From assembly GCF_000312045.1 (NCBI RefSeq), contig NZ_HE978634.1, forward strand, positions 2,559,875-2,623,874: DNA of 64,000 nucleotides. Direction: 5' to 3'. A program made the position numbers and the translations under genes. Positions 37,139 through 48,400 of the stretch are shown here, piece after piece. A model generated the notes under the pieces. That model was given only the letters and a program-made list of their open reading frames with translations, had not been told where the DNA came from and did not search any database. How positions within the stretch are numbered: position 1 is the first letter of the stretch; each line of letters begins with the position of its first letter. This stretch comes from Noviherbaspirillum massiliense JC206 (lineage in GTDB: Bacteria; Pseudomonadota; Gammaproteobacteria; Burkholderiales; Burkholderiaceae_D).

Positions 37139-38242
37139 CTATTCGTGATAATTGAATACACTATATCCACTGTTCTTCACCAGCTCATCCCTCTCCGCTG
37201 ACTTGAGGTCTTCGCGCACCATTTCCGCCACCAGTTCGTCGAACGTGGTCTTGGGCGTCCAGCCGAGCTTGATCTTGGCCTTGGACGGATCGCCCAGCAG
37301 GGTTTCCACTTCCGTGGGGCGGAAGTAGCGCGGGTCGACGGCGACGATGCATTTGCCGTGGGCGTTGTAGCCCTTTTCCTCCACGCCTGCGCCTTGCCAG
37401 GTGATGGCGATGCCGAGTTCCCTGGCCGCGGCATTGACGAAGTCGCGCACGCTGTATTGCACGCCGGTGGCAATGACGAAGTCTTCCGGCTGGTCCTGCT
37501 GCAGCATCAGCCATTGCATTTCGACATAGTCGCGCGCATGGCCCCAGTCGCGCTTGGCATCGAGGTTGCCCAGGTACAGGCAATCCTGCAAGCCGAGCTT
37601 GATGCGGGCGAGCGCCCGGGTGATCTTGCGGGTGACGAAGGTTTCGCCGCGGATCGGGCTTTCATGGTTGAACAGGATGCCGTTGCAGGCATAGATGCCA
37701 TAGGCTTCGCGGTAATTGACGGTGATCCAGTAGGCGTACAGCTTGGCCACCGCATACGGGCTGCGCGGGTAGAACGGGGTGGTTTCCTTTTGCGGGACTT
37801 CCTGCACCAGGCCGTACAGTTCCGAGGTCGAAGCCTGGTAAAAGCGGGTTTTCTTTTCCAGCCCGAGGATGCGGATCGCTTCCAGGATGCGCAGGGCGCC
37901 GAGCGCGTCGGAGTTGGCCGTGTATTCCGGCTCTTCGAACGACACGGCGACATGGCTTTGGGCAGCGAGGTTGTAGATTTCATCCGGCTGCACCGCCTGG
38001 ATGATGCGGATCAGGCTGGTGGAATCGGTCAGGTCGCCATGGTGCAGCTTGAAGCGCACATCCGGCTCATGCGGGTCCTGGTACAGGTGGTCGATGCGGT
38101 CGGTGTTGAACAGCGACGAGCGGCGCTTGATGCCGTGCACTTCGTATCCCTTGGACAGCAGCAACTCGGCCAGATACGCGCCGTCCTGGCCAGTGACGCC
38201 AGTGATGAGGGCGACCTTGTTGGCTTTTGATTTCATGAGCAT
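37139..38242 (-). CDS. gmd: GDP-mannose 4,6-dehydratase
   Basis: A 367-residue extended SDR converting GDP-D-mannose to GDP-4-keto-6-deoxy-mannose. Motifs are [24 protein letters not shown] and [10 protein letters not shown]. It also has [17 protein letters not shown], the segment typical of Gmd. The ATG at 38242 has AAGGAAG six bases upstream. It follows manC on the same strand with a 65-base gap. GC-rich compared with the cluster to the left. No Rmd or Fcl-type reductase was recognised next to it, so the final sugar (D-rhamnose, L-fucose, 6-deoxytalose or perosamine) is open. Confidence 0.95.
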   Translation of the reverse strand: MLMKSKANKVALITGVTGQDGAYLAELLLSKGYEVHGIKRRSSLFNTDRIDHLYQDPHEPDVRFKLHHGDLTDSTSLIRIIQAVQPDEIYNLAAQSHVAVSFEEPEYTANSDALGALRILEAIRILGLEKKTRFYQASTSELYGLVQEVPQKETTPFYPRSPYAVAKLYAYWITVNYREAYGIYACNGILFNHESPIRGETFVTRKITRALARIKLGLQDCLYLGNLDAKRDWGHARDYVEMQWLMLQQDQPEDFVIATGVQYSVRDFVNAAARELGIAITWQGAGVEEKGYNAHGKCIVAVDPRYFRPTEVETLLGDPSKAKIKLGWTPKTTFDELVAEMVREDLKSAERDELVKNSGYSVFNYHE

Positions 38243-38307
38243 TCTGAACTTCCTTGTTTCTGTGGTGTGATTCTTGAAAGGCGCTCGGGCAGCCGGCGGC
38301 GGCTGGC

Positions 38308-39714
38308 TTACACTCGCCCATAGCTGTCCGAAAACCGGACGATGTCGTCTTCACCCAGGTAGCTGCCGCACTGCACTTCGATCAGCACGAGATCGGTGAT
38401 GCCGGGGTTTTCCAGGCGATGCCTGGCACCGATCGGAATGTAGGTCGACTGGTTCTGCGTCATCAGGGTGGTCTTGTCGTCAATGGTGATATTGGCGGTG
38501 CCGAAGACCACGACCCAGTGCTCGCTGCGATGATGGTGCATCTGCAGCGACAGGGATTGCCCCGGCTTGACCACGACCCGCTTGATCTTGAAGCCCTGCC
38601 CTTCGCCCAGCACCGTATAGGTTCCCCAGGGGCGCACGGCAGTGCGGTGGATCTTGTGGGCTTCATGCCCGCTGGCCTTGAGCTGGTTGACGACCTGCTT
38701 GACTTCCTGGCTCCTGGACTTGTCGGCAACGAGCAAGGCGTCCGGCGTGTCGACGATCAGAATGTTCTCGAGGCCGATGGCGGCAACGATCCGGTCCTTG
38801 GAATCGATGTAGGTGTTATGGCTGTCGATCAGGATGGGTTCGCAATTGTTGGCCTTGTTGCCATCCGCGTCGGCCGGCAGCACATCGGCTACCGCGCTCC
38901 ATGCGCCCATGTCGCTCCAGCCGAAGTCGCCCGGAACGACGGCGATGTTCTTCGCCTTTTCCATCACCGCGTAGTCGATGGAAATGTTTTCGAGCTTGGC
39001 GAAGGCGGCCGGCAATTCGGTCTTGTCGCCCTGGGTCTGGGCCGCTTCCCAGACTGCACGGGCGGATTCGAGCAGCGCCGGGTTGTAGGTGGCCAGCGCA
39101 TCCAGGATGCTGCCTGCCTTGAAGCAGAATATGCCGCTGTTCCAGACATAATTGCCCTGTGCCAGATACCTGGCGGCGGTGGCGGCATCCGGCTTTTCGA
39201 CGAAACGCTGTACTGCATTCGCCTGCTGGCTGACTTGGGCGCCCATTTCGATATAGCCGTAGCCGGTCTCGGGTGCTGTCGGGCGGATGCCGAACAGCAC
39301 CAGGAAGCCGTCCTTGGCCAGGGTTTCCGCGTGCTGCGCGGCCTTCTGGAATGCCGCCACATCCGTAATCAGATGGTCTGCGGGCATTACCAGCAGGCAG
39401 GCATTGCTGTCCTGCTGCGCTGCCCAGAGCGCAGCCAGGGTGATCGCCGGCGCGGTATTGCGTCCGCTTGGCTCGAGCAGGTAATGCGGCTTGACTTCCT
39501 GCCGGGCCAGTTCGTCACGCGAGCGGAGATAATAGTCATGGTTGGTGACGATCAGGGGCATGCCTTGCGGGGATACCGACTGAGCGCGTTCATAGGTCTG
39601 GGTCAGCAGGCTTTTGCCGCCGCCGATGCGCATGAAAGGCTTGGGATGCGCCTCGCGCGATACCGGCCACAGGCGCGTGCCTGCACCGCCGGAAAGAATG
39701 ATTGGAATTAACAT
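38308..39714 (-). CDS. manC: Mannose-1-phosphate guanylyltransferase / mannose-6-phosphate isomerase
   Basis: A 468-residue bifunctional protein. The N-terminal nucleotidyltransferase domain has [20 protein letters not shown] and [10 protein letters not shown]. The C-terminal cupin (type II PMI) domain has [28 protein letters not shown] and [10 protein letters not shown]. It provides GDP-mannose to Gmd. It is divergent from apaH with a spacer of about 125 bases that must hold both promoters. Confidence 0.95.
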   Translation of the reverse strand: MLIPIILSGGAGTRLWPVSREAHPKPFMRIGGGKSLLTQTYERAQSVSPQGMPLIVTNHDYYLRSRDELARQEVKPHYLLEPSGRNTAPAITLAALWAAQQDSNACLLVMPADHLITDVAAFQKAAQHAETLAKDGFLVLFGIRPTAPETGYGYIEMGAQVSQQANAVQRFVEKPDAATAARYLAQGNYVWNSGIFCFKAGSILDALATYNPALLESARAVWEAAQTQGDKTELPAAFAKLENISIDYAVMEKAKNIAVVPGDFGWSDMGAWSAVADVLPADADGNKANNCEPILIDSHNTYIDSKDRIVAAIGLENILIVDTPDALLVADKSRSQEVKQVVNQLKASGHEAHKIHRTAVRPWGTYTVLGEGQGFKIKRVVVKPGQSLSLQMHHHRSEHWVVVFGTANITIDDKTTLMTQNQSTYIPIGARHRLENPGITDLVLIEVQCGSYLGEDDIVRFSDSYGRV

Positions 39715-39840
39715 GATATAAGTGCGTGTCCTTGGCGCTTTGGCTGTCCGAATGACATCCCCACTTTATAGGCCAGGGCATCGCGCTCCTTATTGCGTTG
39801 TGACAAAGGGCGCGCTTCTTACTTCTCAAAAGATTTACGC

Positions 39841-40662
39841 ATGACAACTTTTGCCATCGGCGACGTACAGGGCTGCCGGGACAGCCTGAATGAATTGCTG
39901 CATGAAATCGATAAGGCTTCGCCTAATGCCAAGCTGATCTTCGTCGGCGACCTGGTGAACCGCGGGCCGCACTCGCTGGCCACGCTGCGTCAGATCCGCG
40001 ACCTCGGCGGCCGCGCGCGAGTCGTGCTCGGCAATCACGACCTGCATCTGCTGGCAGTCGCGCACGGCATCCGCAAGCCCCACCGTACCGATACGCTGGA
40101 CGACATTCTGCAGGCGCCGGACCGCGATGAACTGCTCGACTGGCTGCGCCGCCAGCCGCTGGCGATCTTCGAACAGGGATATCTGCTGGTGCATGCCGGC
40201 GTCGTGCCGCAATGGACGGCGCAGCAGACGCTTGAGCTCGCGCAGGAAGTCGAAACCGCGTTGCGCGGCCCGGACTGGGTGGAATTCCTGAGAAAAATGT
40301 ATGGCAATACGCCGGCCAGATGGGAGGACAATCTGCAGGGCCCGGACCGCTTGCGCTGCATCGTGAATGCCCTGACGCGCATCCGCTTCTGCAGTGACGA
40401 CGGCACGATGGACATGGCGTCGAAAGGCGCGGAAACGGAGCTGCCGGGCTATATGCCGTGGTTCGATGTCCCGGGACGCCGCACCGAAGATGTGACGGTC
40501 GTCATCGGCCACTGGTCGACGCTGGGCCTGGTGATGCGCCCGGACCTGATCGCGCTGGACACCGGCTGCCTGTGGGGTGGCAAGCTGAGCGCGGTCTGCC
40601 TGGAGGATCGCAGGGTCATGCAGGTGGAGTGCCCGCAGTACCAGCAGCCGTTCTCGATGTAG
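39841..40662 (+). CDS. apaH: Symmetrical bis(5'-nucleosyl)-tetraphosphatase
   Basis: A 273-residue metallophosphoesterase hydrolysing Ap4A to two ADP. It starts [15 protein letters not shown] with the DxH-equivalent metal motif, then [17 protein letters not shown] and [23 protein letters not shown] near the C-terminus completes the metal site. The ATG at 39841 is chosen because the conserved fold begins there. Core-genome composition; it marks the right-hand edge of the polysaccharide locus. Confidence 0.95.
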   Translation: MTTFAIGDVQGCRDSLNELLHEIDKASPNAKLIFVGDLVNRGPHSLATLRQIRDLGGRARVVLGNHDLHLLAVAHGIRKPHRTDTLDDILQAPDRDELLDWLRRQPLAIFEQGYLLVHAGVVPQWTAQQTLELAQEVETALRGPDWVEFLRKMYGNTPARWEDNLQGPDRLRCIVNALTRIRFCSDDGTMDMASKGAETELPGYMPWFDVPGRRTEDVTVVIGHWSTLGLVMRPDLIALDTGCLWGGKLSAVCLEDRRVMQVECPQYQQPFSM

Positions 40663-40720
40663 GGCTCAGCCGACTGCGCCCGGGATCCTGCGAAAGCGAG
40701 GAGGATGTATAGGTGCCTGG

Positions 40721-41491
40721 TCAGCGCGTTCCGGATTCTGACGCTATGCCCTGATATTCCTCGTACCCCAGAGCTTCCGTAATCGATTTTCTGGCGGCTT
40801 CCGCCAGATCCCGGCGGTGTGGAGCTCCCTCGGTGTCGATCGGCGGCAGTGGCATCAATTGTGCCTGCATCCCCGATGACTTGAGAATCATCAGCATGCT
40901 CTGCACGAAAGTCATCGCCCCGACGAAATCGGCCGCGGGATGAAACTTTCCCTCGTCATCGACATAACGCAGCGCATAGGGCTGGATCGGCACCTGCGCT
41001 TCGATCGCCGCTTCAAACAGGTTGGCATGGAAAGGCAAAATCGTTCCCTGTGCCGCCGTGGTGCCTTCGGGGAAAAAGGCGACATGTTCGCCCGCATGCA
41101 GGCTGGTGACTAGCCCCTGGTAGATTTTGCGCACATCCCGCAGCTTGCCGCGGGAGATGAAGATGGTGCCGACCTTCTCGCACAGCCAGCCGATCAGCGG
41201 CCAGTCGCGGATATCCGACTTCGCGACGAAGCGGCACGGGTTCAGGGAATTGATGACGAAAATGTCGAGCCAGGAGATATGGTTGGCCACCGTCAGCGCC
41301 CGCGGCGCGATCTGCACGCCCTCGGTCTCGACCAGTTCGACCCGCACCCCGCAAAGCTTGAGCAGCTGAATCGACCAGCGCCGGATATGCGCCTGCCGAC
41401 CTGCCTGATCCGTCCACGGAAAGACCAGCGCGCAGATGCCCAGTCCGACGAAGAGATGGAGCACTACGCGCGCCAGTCGATAGGCCGTCAT
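40721..41491 (-). CDS. plsC: 1-acyl-sn-glycerol-3-phosphate acyltransferase
   Basis: A 256-residue membrane-associated acyltransferase making phosphatidic acid from lysophosphatidic acid. The catalytic H-x4-D is NHISWLDIF. The glycerophosphate-binding motif is FFPEGTTAAQG. An N-terminal hydrophobic segment anchors it. Its start overlaps the pyrC' stop by four bases, so it is the last gene of the algH-ruvX-pyrR-pyrB-pyrC' operon. Confidence 0.9.
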   Translation of the reverse strand: MTAYRLARVVLHLFVGLGICALVFPWTDQAGRQAHIRRWSIQLLKLCGVRVELVETEGVQIAPRALTVANHISWLDIFVINSLNPCRFVAKSDIRDWPLIGWLCEKVGTIFISRGKLRDVRKIYQGLVTSLHAGEHVAFFPEGTTAAQGTILPFHANLFEAAIEAQVPIQPYALRYVDDEGKFHPAADFVGAMTFVQSMLMILKSSGMQAQLMPLPPIDTEGAPHRRDLAEAARKSITEALGYEEYQGIASESGTR

Positions 41492-42783
41492 GCGTTCTTG
41501 CGCTCGAAGGCGACATGGCCGGCAACAAGCGTTGCCCTGACCTGCCCTGGCAACTCGTAACCGAGGAAAGGCGTGTGCTTGCCTTGGCTGGCGAGCGCGG
41601 CGGCGCTAACCGTCCAGCGTGTTCCGGGATCGAACAGGCAAATATCGGCAATGCTGCCTACGCTCAGCTGACCTGCATCCAGACCTACCACGCGGGCGGC
41701 ATCAGCGGTGATCTTGGCAATTGCCCTCGAGAGCGGCCGCTCAGACTTGTCGAGCGATTCGTCCGCCCATTTGAGCGCCAGCGACAGCAGCAGTTCGAGG
41801 CCGGTCGCGCCCGGCGATGCCTCGCCAAAGGGCAGCAGTTTTTCATCATCGTCGACCGGCGTATGGTCGGAACAGATCACGTCAATTGTCCCATCAAGCA
41901 GCCCCTGCCGGATCGCATCGCGGTCGCGCTGTGCGCGGAATGGCGGGTTGACGCGTGCGTTGGAATCGAAGAAGCCGATGTCTGTATCGGTCAGGTGGAC
42001 GTGATGGGCGCCGACGTCGCAGCTGACCGGCAAGCCTTCCTTCTTGGCAGCACGCACCAGTTCTATGCCGGCGGCGGAGGAAATGCGGCACAAATGAACA
42101 CGTGCGCCGGTGGTGCGCATCAATTCGAAGATGGTATGCAGTGCGATCGTCTCGGCCATCACCGGCACGCCGGGCAGGCCGAGGCGCGAAGCGACTGCGC
42201 CGCTGTGAGCGATGCCGCTGCGTCCCAGATGCGGATCCTGCGGGCGCAGCCAGACGGTATAGCCGAAAGTCTTTGCGTACTGCATCGCACGCAGCAGCAC
42301 CGTGGTATCGAGAATGGGGCAATCGGCCTGGGAAAAACCGACGCAGCCGGCTTCGGTCAATTCTGCCATCTCGGTGAGGGCCTGGCCCTTCAAGCCGACG
42401 GTCAGTGCCCCGAGCGGATAGACATGGGCCTGATTCAGGCCGCGTGCACGGTACTTCAGCATTTCCACCAGGCCCGGCTCGTCCAGCACCGGATCCGTGT
42501 CCGGCGGGCAGACGAGGCTGGTGACGCCGCCTTGCATCGCTGCCTGCATTTCCGATTCCAGCGTGGCCTTGTACTCATAGCCGGGCTCGCGCAGGCGCAC
42601 GCTCAGATCCACTAGTCCGGGCGCGACCACCAAGCCGCTCGCGTCGATCGTCCTGTCGGCGGCAAACCCGGCCGGCGCCTCCCCCACGCCGACCACCTTG
42701 CCGTCGGCCACATACAAATCCTTTTGCCCATCGATGCCATTGGCCGGATCGATCAGATGGCCATTCCTGATATAAAGTCTCAT
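41488..42783 (-). CDS. pyrX: Non-catalytic dihydroorotase homologue (PyrC'/PyrX)
   Basis: A 431-residue amidohydrolase-fold protein of the dihydroorotase class I family, directly after pyrB as in Pseudomonas, where PyrC' is needed to assemble aspartate transcarbamoylase but lacks dihydroorotase activity. The zinc-binding HxH that active enzymes carry just before LREPG is replaced here by Ser61-Val-Arg63 (LSVRLREPG). The usual carboxylated-Lys/His region is also altered (WLRPQDPHLG). AHHVHLTD and the catalytic-Asp region CSDHTPV remain. A working dihydroorotase must therefore be encoded elsewhere. The structural role is inferred from the family. Confidence 0.85.
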   Translation of the reverse strand: MRLYIRNGHLIDPANGIDGQKDLYVADGKVVGVGEAPAGFAADRTIDASGLVVAPGLVDLSVRLREPGYEYKATLESEMQAAMQGGVTSLVCPPDTDPVLDEPGLVEMLKYRARGLNQAHVYPLGALTVGLKGQALTEMAELTEAGCVGFSQADCPILDTTVLLRAMQYAKTFGYTVWLRPQDPHLGRSGIAHSGAVASRLGLPGVPVMAETIALHTIFELMRTTGARVHLCRISSAAGIELVRAAKKEGLPVSCDVGAHHVHLTDTDIGFFDSNARVNPPFRAQRDRDAIRQGLLDGTIDVICSDHTPVDDDEKLLPFGEASPGATGLELLLSLALKWADESLDKSERPLSRAIAKITADAARVVGLDAGQLSVGSIADICLFDPGTRWTVSAAALASQGKHTPFLGYELPGQVRATLVAGHVAFERKNA

Positions 42784-42787
42784 TGTG

Positions 42788-43747
42788 TCAATTTCCCGCC
42801 AAAATGCTCATCACTGCCATGCGCACCGCGATGCCGAAGGTGACCTGCGGCAGGATCACTGCCTGCGACCCGTCGGCGACTGCCGAGTCGATCTCGACGC
42901 CCCGGTTCATCGGTCCGGGGTGCATCACGATGGCATCCGGCTTGGCGAGAGCCAGTCGTTCAGGCGTCAAACCATAGCTCTTGAAGAATTCCTGCGCGGA
43001 CGGCAGGAGCGCGCCGCTCATGCGCTCGTTCTGCAGGCGCAGCATGATGATTACGTCGACGCCTTTCAGGCCTTCATTCATGTCGGTGAAGACGCGCACG
43101 CCCATCTGCTCCAGCCCGCCCGGCAGCAGGGTGCGCGGCCCGATCGCGCGCACTTCCGGCACGCCCAGCGTGGTCAGGGCGTGGATGTCGGAGCGGGCCA
43201 CGCGGCTGTGCAGGATGTCGCCCACGATGGCAACCGTCAGGTTCGTGAAATCCTTCTTGTAGTGCCGGATCGTGTACATGTCCAGCAAGCCCTGGGTCGG
43301 ATGCGCATGGCGTCCGTCACCGGCATTCACCACGTGCACATGACTCTGTTTCGTATCGATCAGGTGCTTGGCGATCAGGTAAGGCGCGCCGGATTGCGAA
43401 TGCCGCACCACAAACATGTCCGCATGCATGGCGGCGAGGTTGTCGATGGTGTCGAGCAGCGACTCGCCCTTGCTGGTGCTCGAGGCGGAAATGTTCAGGT
43501 TGATCACATCCGCTGACAGGCGCTTGGACGCGATCTCGAAAGTCGTGCGGGTGCGCGTCGAGTTTTCAAAGAACAGGTTGAACACACTCTTGCCACGCAT
43601 CAGCGGCACTTTCTTCACTTCGCGGTCGCCGATGCTGACGAAGGAGGAAGCAGTGTCCAGAATATGGTTGATGATCGCCTTCGGCAGGCCTTCGATGGTG
43701 AGCAGGTGCTGCAGCTCGCCGTTCTTGTTCAGTTGCGGGTTAAGCAT
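42788..43747 (-). CDS. pyrB: Aspartate carbamoyltransferase catalytic subunit
   Basis: A 319-residue cytosolic enzyme joining carbamoyl phosphate and aspartate in pyrimidine synthesis. The carbamoyl-phosphate motif is [24 protein letters not shown] and [11 protein letters not shown] are the other signatures. It starts inside the end of pyrR (8-base overlap) and stops 4 bases before pyrC'. No pyrI regulatory gene is present, as expected for the PyrB-PyrC' dodecamer type. Confidence 0.95.
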   Translation of the reverse strand: MLNPQLNKNGELQHLLTIEGLPKAIINHILDTASSFVSIGDREVKKVPLMRGKSVFNLFFENSTRTRTTFEIASKRLSADVINLNISASSTSKGESLLDTIDNLAAMHADMFVVRHSQSGAPYLIAKHLIDTKQSHVHVVNAGDGRHAHPTQGLLDMYTIRHYKKDFTNLTVAIVGDILHSRVARSDIHALTTLGVPEVRAIGPRTLLPGGLEQMGVRVFTDMNEGLKGVDVIIMLRLQNERMSGALLPSAQEFFKSYGLTPERLALAKPDAIVMHPGPMNRGVEIDSAVADGSQAVILPQVTFGIAVRMAVMSILAGN

Positions 43748-44246
43748 TGGTTACAGTCAGGGAGAATCGGCCATCTTCGGCGCGTTGCAATACGAGTTGC
43801 TGGTTGTCGGAAAGCGTGGTGGACTCGGCAACGAAACTGGCGGCGATTGGCAGTTCGCGCCCGCCGCGGTCGACCAGCGCTGCCAGCAGGATCTTCGCTG
43901 GGCGGCCGTAGTCGAAGAGCTCGTTGATCGCCGCGCGGGTGGTGCGCCCGGTGTACAAAACATCATCTACCAGCAGGATGGTGGCGCCTTCTACTTCGAA
44001 CGGGATCTGGGTCGGCTTGACTTCCGCATGCAAGCCCTTTTCCGCGTAGTCATCGCGGTAGAAGGACACATCGATGAAGCCGAGCCGGTCGGTGAGTTGC
44101 AATTCAGCCGCCAGCCTTTCGGCAAGCCATGCACCGCCGGAGTAAATGCCAACGATAGCCACATTCTCGTCATGGGCAAGACCAGACTTCACTTGCTCCG
44201 CCAGCGACTGGTAGAGTGTCTCCGCATCGAATTTAGGATTTGCCAT
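43740..44246 (-). CDS. pyrR: PyrR-family uracil phosphoribosyltransferase / pyr regulator
   Basis: A 168-residue type I phosphoribosyltransferase with the PRPP-binding loop [20 protein letters not shown]. In Gram-positive bacteria PyrR binds pyr mRNA; in proteobacterial pyrR-pyrB-pyrC' operons its regulatory role is less settled. The ATG at 44246 is chosen, overlapping the ruvX stop. No obvious PyrR-binding hairpin was found ahead of pyrB, which is translationally coupled. Confidence 0.9.
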   Translation of the reverse strand: MANPKFDAETLYQSLAEQVKSGLAHDENVAIVGIYSGGAWLAERLAAELQLTDRLGFIDVSFYRDDYAEKGLHAEVKPTQIPFEVEGATILLVDDVLYTGRTTRAAINELFDYGRPAKILLAALVDRGGRELPIAASFVAESTTLSDNQQLVLQRAEDGRFSLTVTNA

Positions 44247-44622
44247 ATTCGTTGAAGTATTGTTGCAAAATGATTGCAGCGGCTTCGGCATCGATCAATT
44301 CGCCGCGCCGCTGCGCGATGACCGCCGATGAATACCGCTCGTCCACAAGGACGGTATCGACACCGTAACGTCCGTGCAATTGATTGGCGAAACGCCGGCA
44401 GCGCACCGTCATTTCATGTTCTGCGCCGTCCGGATGAAGCGGCAATCCGACCACGCAGCGTGCTGGTTGCCATTCCCGCATCAGTGCGGCGATCTCGGAA
44501 AATTTTGCGTCATTGGTCGCGGCCGTGATGACGGTAAGCGGTTGCGCCTGCCGCAGCAGGGTATTGCCGATTGCGACGCCGATGCGCTTCAGGCCAAAGT
44601 CGAATCCCAGCACGGTTTCCAC
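44233..44622 (-). CDS. ruvX: YqgF/RuvX putative Holliday-junction resolvase
   Basis: A 129-residue RNase H-fold nuclease with LGFDFGLKRIGVAIG (first catalytic Asp), VVGLPLHPDG and DERYSSAVI (last catalytic acidic residues). The family acts in 16S pre-rRNA end processing and may resolve junctions. It starts with GTG. It lies between algH and pyrR, the usual order in these bacteria. Confidence 0.92.
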   Translation of the reverse strand: METVLGFDFGLKRIGVAIGNTLLRQAQPLTVITAATNDAKFSEIAALMREWQPARCVVGLPLHPDGAEHEMTVRCRRFANQLHGRYGVDTVLVDERYSSAVIAQRRGELIDAEAAAIILQQYFNEYGKS

Positions 44623-44647
44623 TAGTCAGGCTGCCTTTTCCTCGCCA

Positions 44648-45235
44648 TCAAGCGCGTCCGACCTGGCCGGACAAGGCCCAGGGATTGATGCCGAGCAGAT
44701 TCATGGCAGCGGCAAAACGTTCCTGCGCGGGCAAATCGAAAATGATGGCGGGATCGGCGGGCACAGTCAGCCAGCCATTCCGGGCAATCTCATCTTCCAG
44801 CTGCCCTGCCCCCCAGCCTGAGCAGCCGAGACTGACCAGCATGCGGCGGGGGCCATCACCGTGCGCCACCGCTTCCAGCACATCCTTGGACGTGGTCAGT
44901 GCGATGTCATCGGTCACCTTCATCATGGAGGAATACGGGCCGTGGGGGCTGTGCAGGACAAAGCCGCGCTCGACCTGCACCGGACCGCCGAACATCACCG
45001 GATGCGTCGTCGAAAGGAGTTGGCTGGGTGAAATTTCAAGCTTCAGGTCGACGCGCTCAAACAATTCATCCATGCTCATGTCTGTTGGTTTGTTGATGAT
45101 CACGCCGAGCGCACCATCTGCATTGTGCTCACACAAATAGATCACTGTGCCGCCAAATACCGGATCCAGCATGGATGGCATTGCGATCAGAAAATGGTTG
45201 GCAAGCTTGAGTTCGGAGGCCACGACCTTGGACAT
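44648..45235 (-). CDS. algH: YqgE/AlgH family protein
   Basis: A 195-residue protein of the UPF0301/AlgH family, whose molecular role is not firmly known. ANHFLIAMPSMLDPVFGGTV, YLCEHNADGALGVIINKP and GGPVQVERGFVLH are diagnostic. The ATG at 45235 is chosen since the conserved part begins within ten residues. It is the first gene of the leftward operon ending in plsC, and a terminator for chpA lies just upstream. Confidence 0.92.
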   Translation of the reverse strand: MSKVVASELKLANHFLIAMPSMLDPVFGGTVIYLCEHNADGALGVIINKPTDMSMDELFERVDLKLEISPSQLLSTTHPVMFGGPVQVERGFVLHSPHGPYSSMMKVTDDIALTTSKDVLEAVAHGDGPRRMLVSLGCSGWGAGQLEDEIARNGWLTVPADPAIIFDLPAQERFAAAMNLLGINPWALSGQVGRA

Positions 45236-45430
45236 TGCGGAAAAATAGGATATTTCCTGGGAGAGTGCGGATTCAGGCGGGAAACAACTGCAAATGACCC
45301 GAACCGGAATTGTTTGTCGTAATGCGGATTTTAGCATTTTTGCCGGGTCGCCCGGTTCGTTTCATGCCCGTCCATCGATGCCTTCGGCTGCGAGTGGGCT
45401 TCGCAAGCGTCACGGAGCGGGACAGGCCGC

Positions 45431-45470
45431 CCACAAAAAAACCCGCATGATTGATGCGGGTTTTTTGTGG
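45431..45470 (-). terminator. Rho-independent terminator of the pil-chp operon
   Basis: Arms CCACAAAAAAACCCGCAT (45431-45448) and ATGCGGGTTTTTTGTGG (45454-45470) pair around a 5-base loop, with T-runs on either strand, so the hairpin could terminate in both directions. It lies 16 bases after the chpA stop codon and separates that operon from algH. Confidence 0.9.
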
Positions 45471-45485
45471 GGCGGTAGACGCAAT

Positions 45486-48400
45486 TCAAATAGCCTGTGC
45501 TTCCCTGTTGACGAATTCGCTGATGAATTTCAGCAGTTCGTCTTCCCGGTATGGCTTGCCCAGATACTCGTTCACACCCAGCTCCATCGCGTAATTGCGG
45601 TGCTTTTCCGCAGTACGCGATGTGATCATGATGATCGGAATATGCCGCGTGCGCTCGTCACTGCGTACGTTGCGCGTCAAGTCGAAGCCATCCATGCGCG
45701 GCATTTCGATATCGACCAGCATTACGCCTGGCGTTACGGATTGCAGCTGTTCAAGGGCATCCACACCGTCCTTGGCCAGTACCACCTGGTAGCCTTCGCG
45801 CGACAGGAGACGCTGGGTTACGCGACGCACCGTCAGCGAGTCATCCACCACCATGACGATGTTTTGGGTGCGCAAGCCCTGCACTGGTTCCGATACCGGC
45901 GTGGAAGGCGAAGAGACAGACATTTGCGCAACTGCACCCATGTTCGCCGGGGCATCGGATGGAATGAGGCGCGGTGCACGCACATTGTCCTGGGCAGCAC
46001 GCTGAGCGAGTGGCACCGGATTCAGAATCAGCACGATGTCGCCCGAGCCAAGCACCGTAGCGCCGGCAATGCCAATCATCCGCGCCAGTTGCGGCCCGAT
46101 GTTCTTGACTACAACTTCCCGGTTGCCGATGATTTCGTCCACATGGAGCGCGACCCGTTCGCTGCCGCTTCTTAGAATCATCAAGGGCGAATACATCTGC
46201 GACATGGGGGAAGCCGCAGTATCTCCGAGGAGTGCTGCCAGGTAATGCATCGGCACGCGCTGCCCCTGGAATACGACGACGCCGTCGTTGTAGGCAGCAG
46301 TCAGCGCATTCACCTTCAGCTGCTGCACCTGCTCGACCAGCACCGACGGTACCGCATAAGTCTTGCCTCCGGAGGACAGCAATACGACCTGGGTCACGGC
46401 GAGCGTCAGGGGCAGCGTGATCGTGAATTGTGCACCCTTGCCCGGCTCCGAGCGGGCCACCACGCGACCGCCAAGCGCGATTGCTTCCGAACGAACAACG
46501 TCCATGCCGACACCGCGTCCTGCCAGCTCGGTAACCTGCTCCGCCGTCGAGAAGCCCGGATGGAAGATCAGGTCCTTCACATCTTCGTCGCTCATGTCGC
46601 CGTCATTCGTCAGCAGGCCGACACGCTTGGCCTTGTCGCGAATACGCGCGATGTTCAGGCCCTGGCCGTCGTCGGAGAACTGGATGACGACTTCATTGCC
46701 CTCCTGGCGGATTTCGACCAGCAATTCGCCGACTTCGCTCTTGCCTGCTGCACGTCGCGCTTCGCGCGATTCGATGCCGTGCACGATCGCATTGCGCAGC
46801 AGATGCTCGAACGGGCCCGTCATCTTTTCCAGCACGCCGCGGTCGATTTCAACCGAGTTGCCGCGAATGTCCAGGTTCACCCGCTTGTCGACTTCTTTTG
46901 CAGCCTGCCGCGCCACACGGAACAGACGCTCCGACACGCTGGCAAACTGCACCATGCGCACCCGCATCAGGTCCTGCTGCAATTCACGGGTCAGCCGCGC
47001 CTGGGAAGACAGGCCTCCGGCCGCACCGTCGAGGGTACGGCTGAGGTTCTGCTGAACCGAGTTCACGTCGTTGACGCTCTCGGCCATCATCCGGGTCAGT
47101 TCCTGCAGGCGCGTGAACCGGTCGAACTCCAGCGGGTCGAATTCGCGGTCGGATGTCTGCGTCATGCGCGAGGTAATCTGCGTTTCCGCCTGCATCTCGA
47201 TCTCGCGGAGCTGGCCGCGCAACCGGTTGACGTTTTCGGTCAGCTCCAGCAGCGACTGCCGCAGCGATCCGACATCGGTTTCGAGCCGGGATCGGGAAAT
47301 CGAGACTTCACCAGCCTGGTTCACCAGACGGTCGAGGATGTCGGCGCGAACACGAATGAGCGGCGCATTGGCCGCGGTTACAACCGCAGACGCTGCCGGA
47401 CGGGCCGGTACGGTGGCCGCCGGATTCACAGCCAGTGACTGGGAGGCCGCCAGTGACGGCTCCTGCACCGTGATGACCTCTCTGGTCTCCGGCACTTCTT
47501 GCGCGTCCATGGGCAATGCCTGCTCAACGGGGCTCGCCTTTGGCGTTTCCCGGCTGGCATGCGGATTTTGCAGCAGCTCGTACAGATACAATGCGTGGTC
47601 GTAACGCGCGACGAGATCTTCGACTGCCTGAGCGGAGGGCGTGCCAAGGCGCATCAGGCTCTCGATACGCGTTTCCATCTCGTGCAGATGCTGCCCCAGG
47701 GTCATCGCGCCGGCCATGCGGGCGCTGCCTTTCAGGGTGTGAAGCGTACGCAGCAGCGATTGCGGTGCAGCCGCATCGCCGAGTTGCCCCTGCCATGCCC
47801 GCAGCACCTGCCCCATCTCGGGCAGCATGTCCCGGCCCTCCTCGAGAAATACCGGGAGCAAGTCGGCATCCAGTTCATCCTTGAGCACGACTGCCGGCTC
47901 GGTTCGGGTGGCATTTTCGCCCATGACAGCATCGGCGGATGCCGGGCTTACCAATTGAGTTGAGGCTCCCGTTTCGGACTTCGGTTCAACTGCCAGGTGC
48001 GGCTTGGGTTCTGCGGGGCGGCGAGTTTCCATGACCGGCTTCAAGGTAACCGGCAGGTCTTTGCTTGGGGAGGATGCCTGGCGCATCGATCGCGCGTCCA
48101 GGTCTTGCAACACCCGAACCAGATGCAGTGCATGCTCCGGCTGATGCTCCGGCATTTCGCCTGAGGCGAACTCCTGCAGCATCAGTTTCAGGCGTTCCGC
48201 GCTCTGATCCAGCAAGTCGAACTCATGCGCGGTCAGGAGTACGGGTTTGCGCGCCAGGAATTGGAGGACCATTTCAAGCGCATGTGCCAGTTCGTGCAGG
48301 ATCTTGAAACCGACGGTGGCGGAGCTTCCCGCCAGCGAATGTGCTGCATGGACTGCCTGGATGTTGACATGGCGTTCCGGTTCGTGGCGCCATTCAGCAA

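Noticed and set aside
37358-38230. 290-codon rightward frame opposite gmd
   Set aside because: It is a mirror frame of a GC-rich gene; gmd has all its catalytic motifs and the antisense protein shows no domain.
38419-39711. 430-codon rightward frame opposite manC
   Set aside because: Antisense shadow of a clear manC; low-complexity composition without motifs.
41515-42615. 366-codon rightward frame opposite pyrC'
   Set aside because: Mirror frame in a GC-rich gene, no recognisable domain, and pyrB-pyrC' coupling supports the other strand.
46245-47438. Long rightward frames opposite chpA
   Set aside because: Rich in His/Arg/Gln and featureless; the sense strand holds full kinase motifs.
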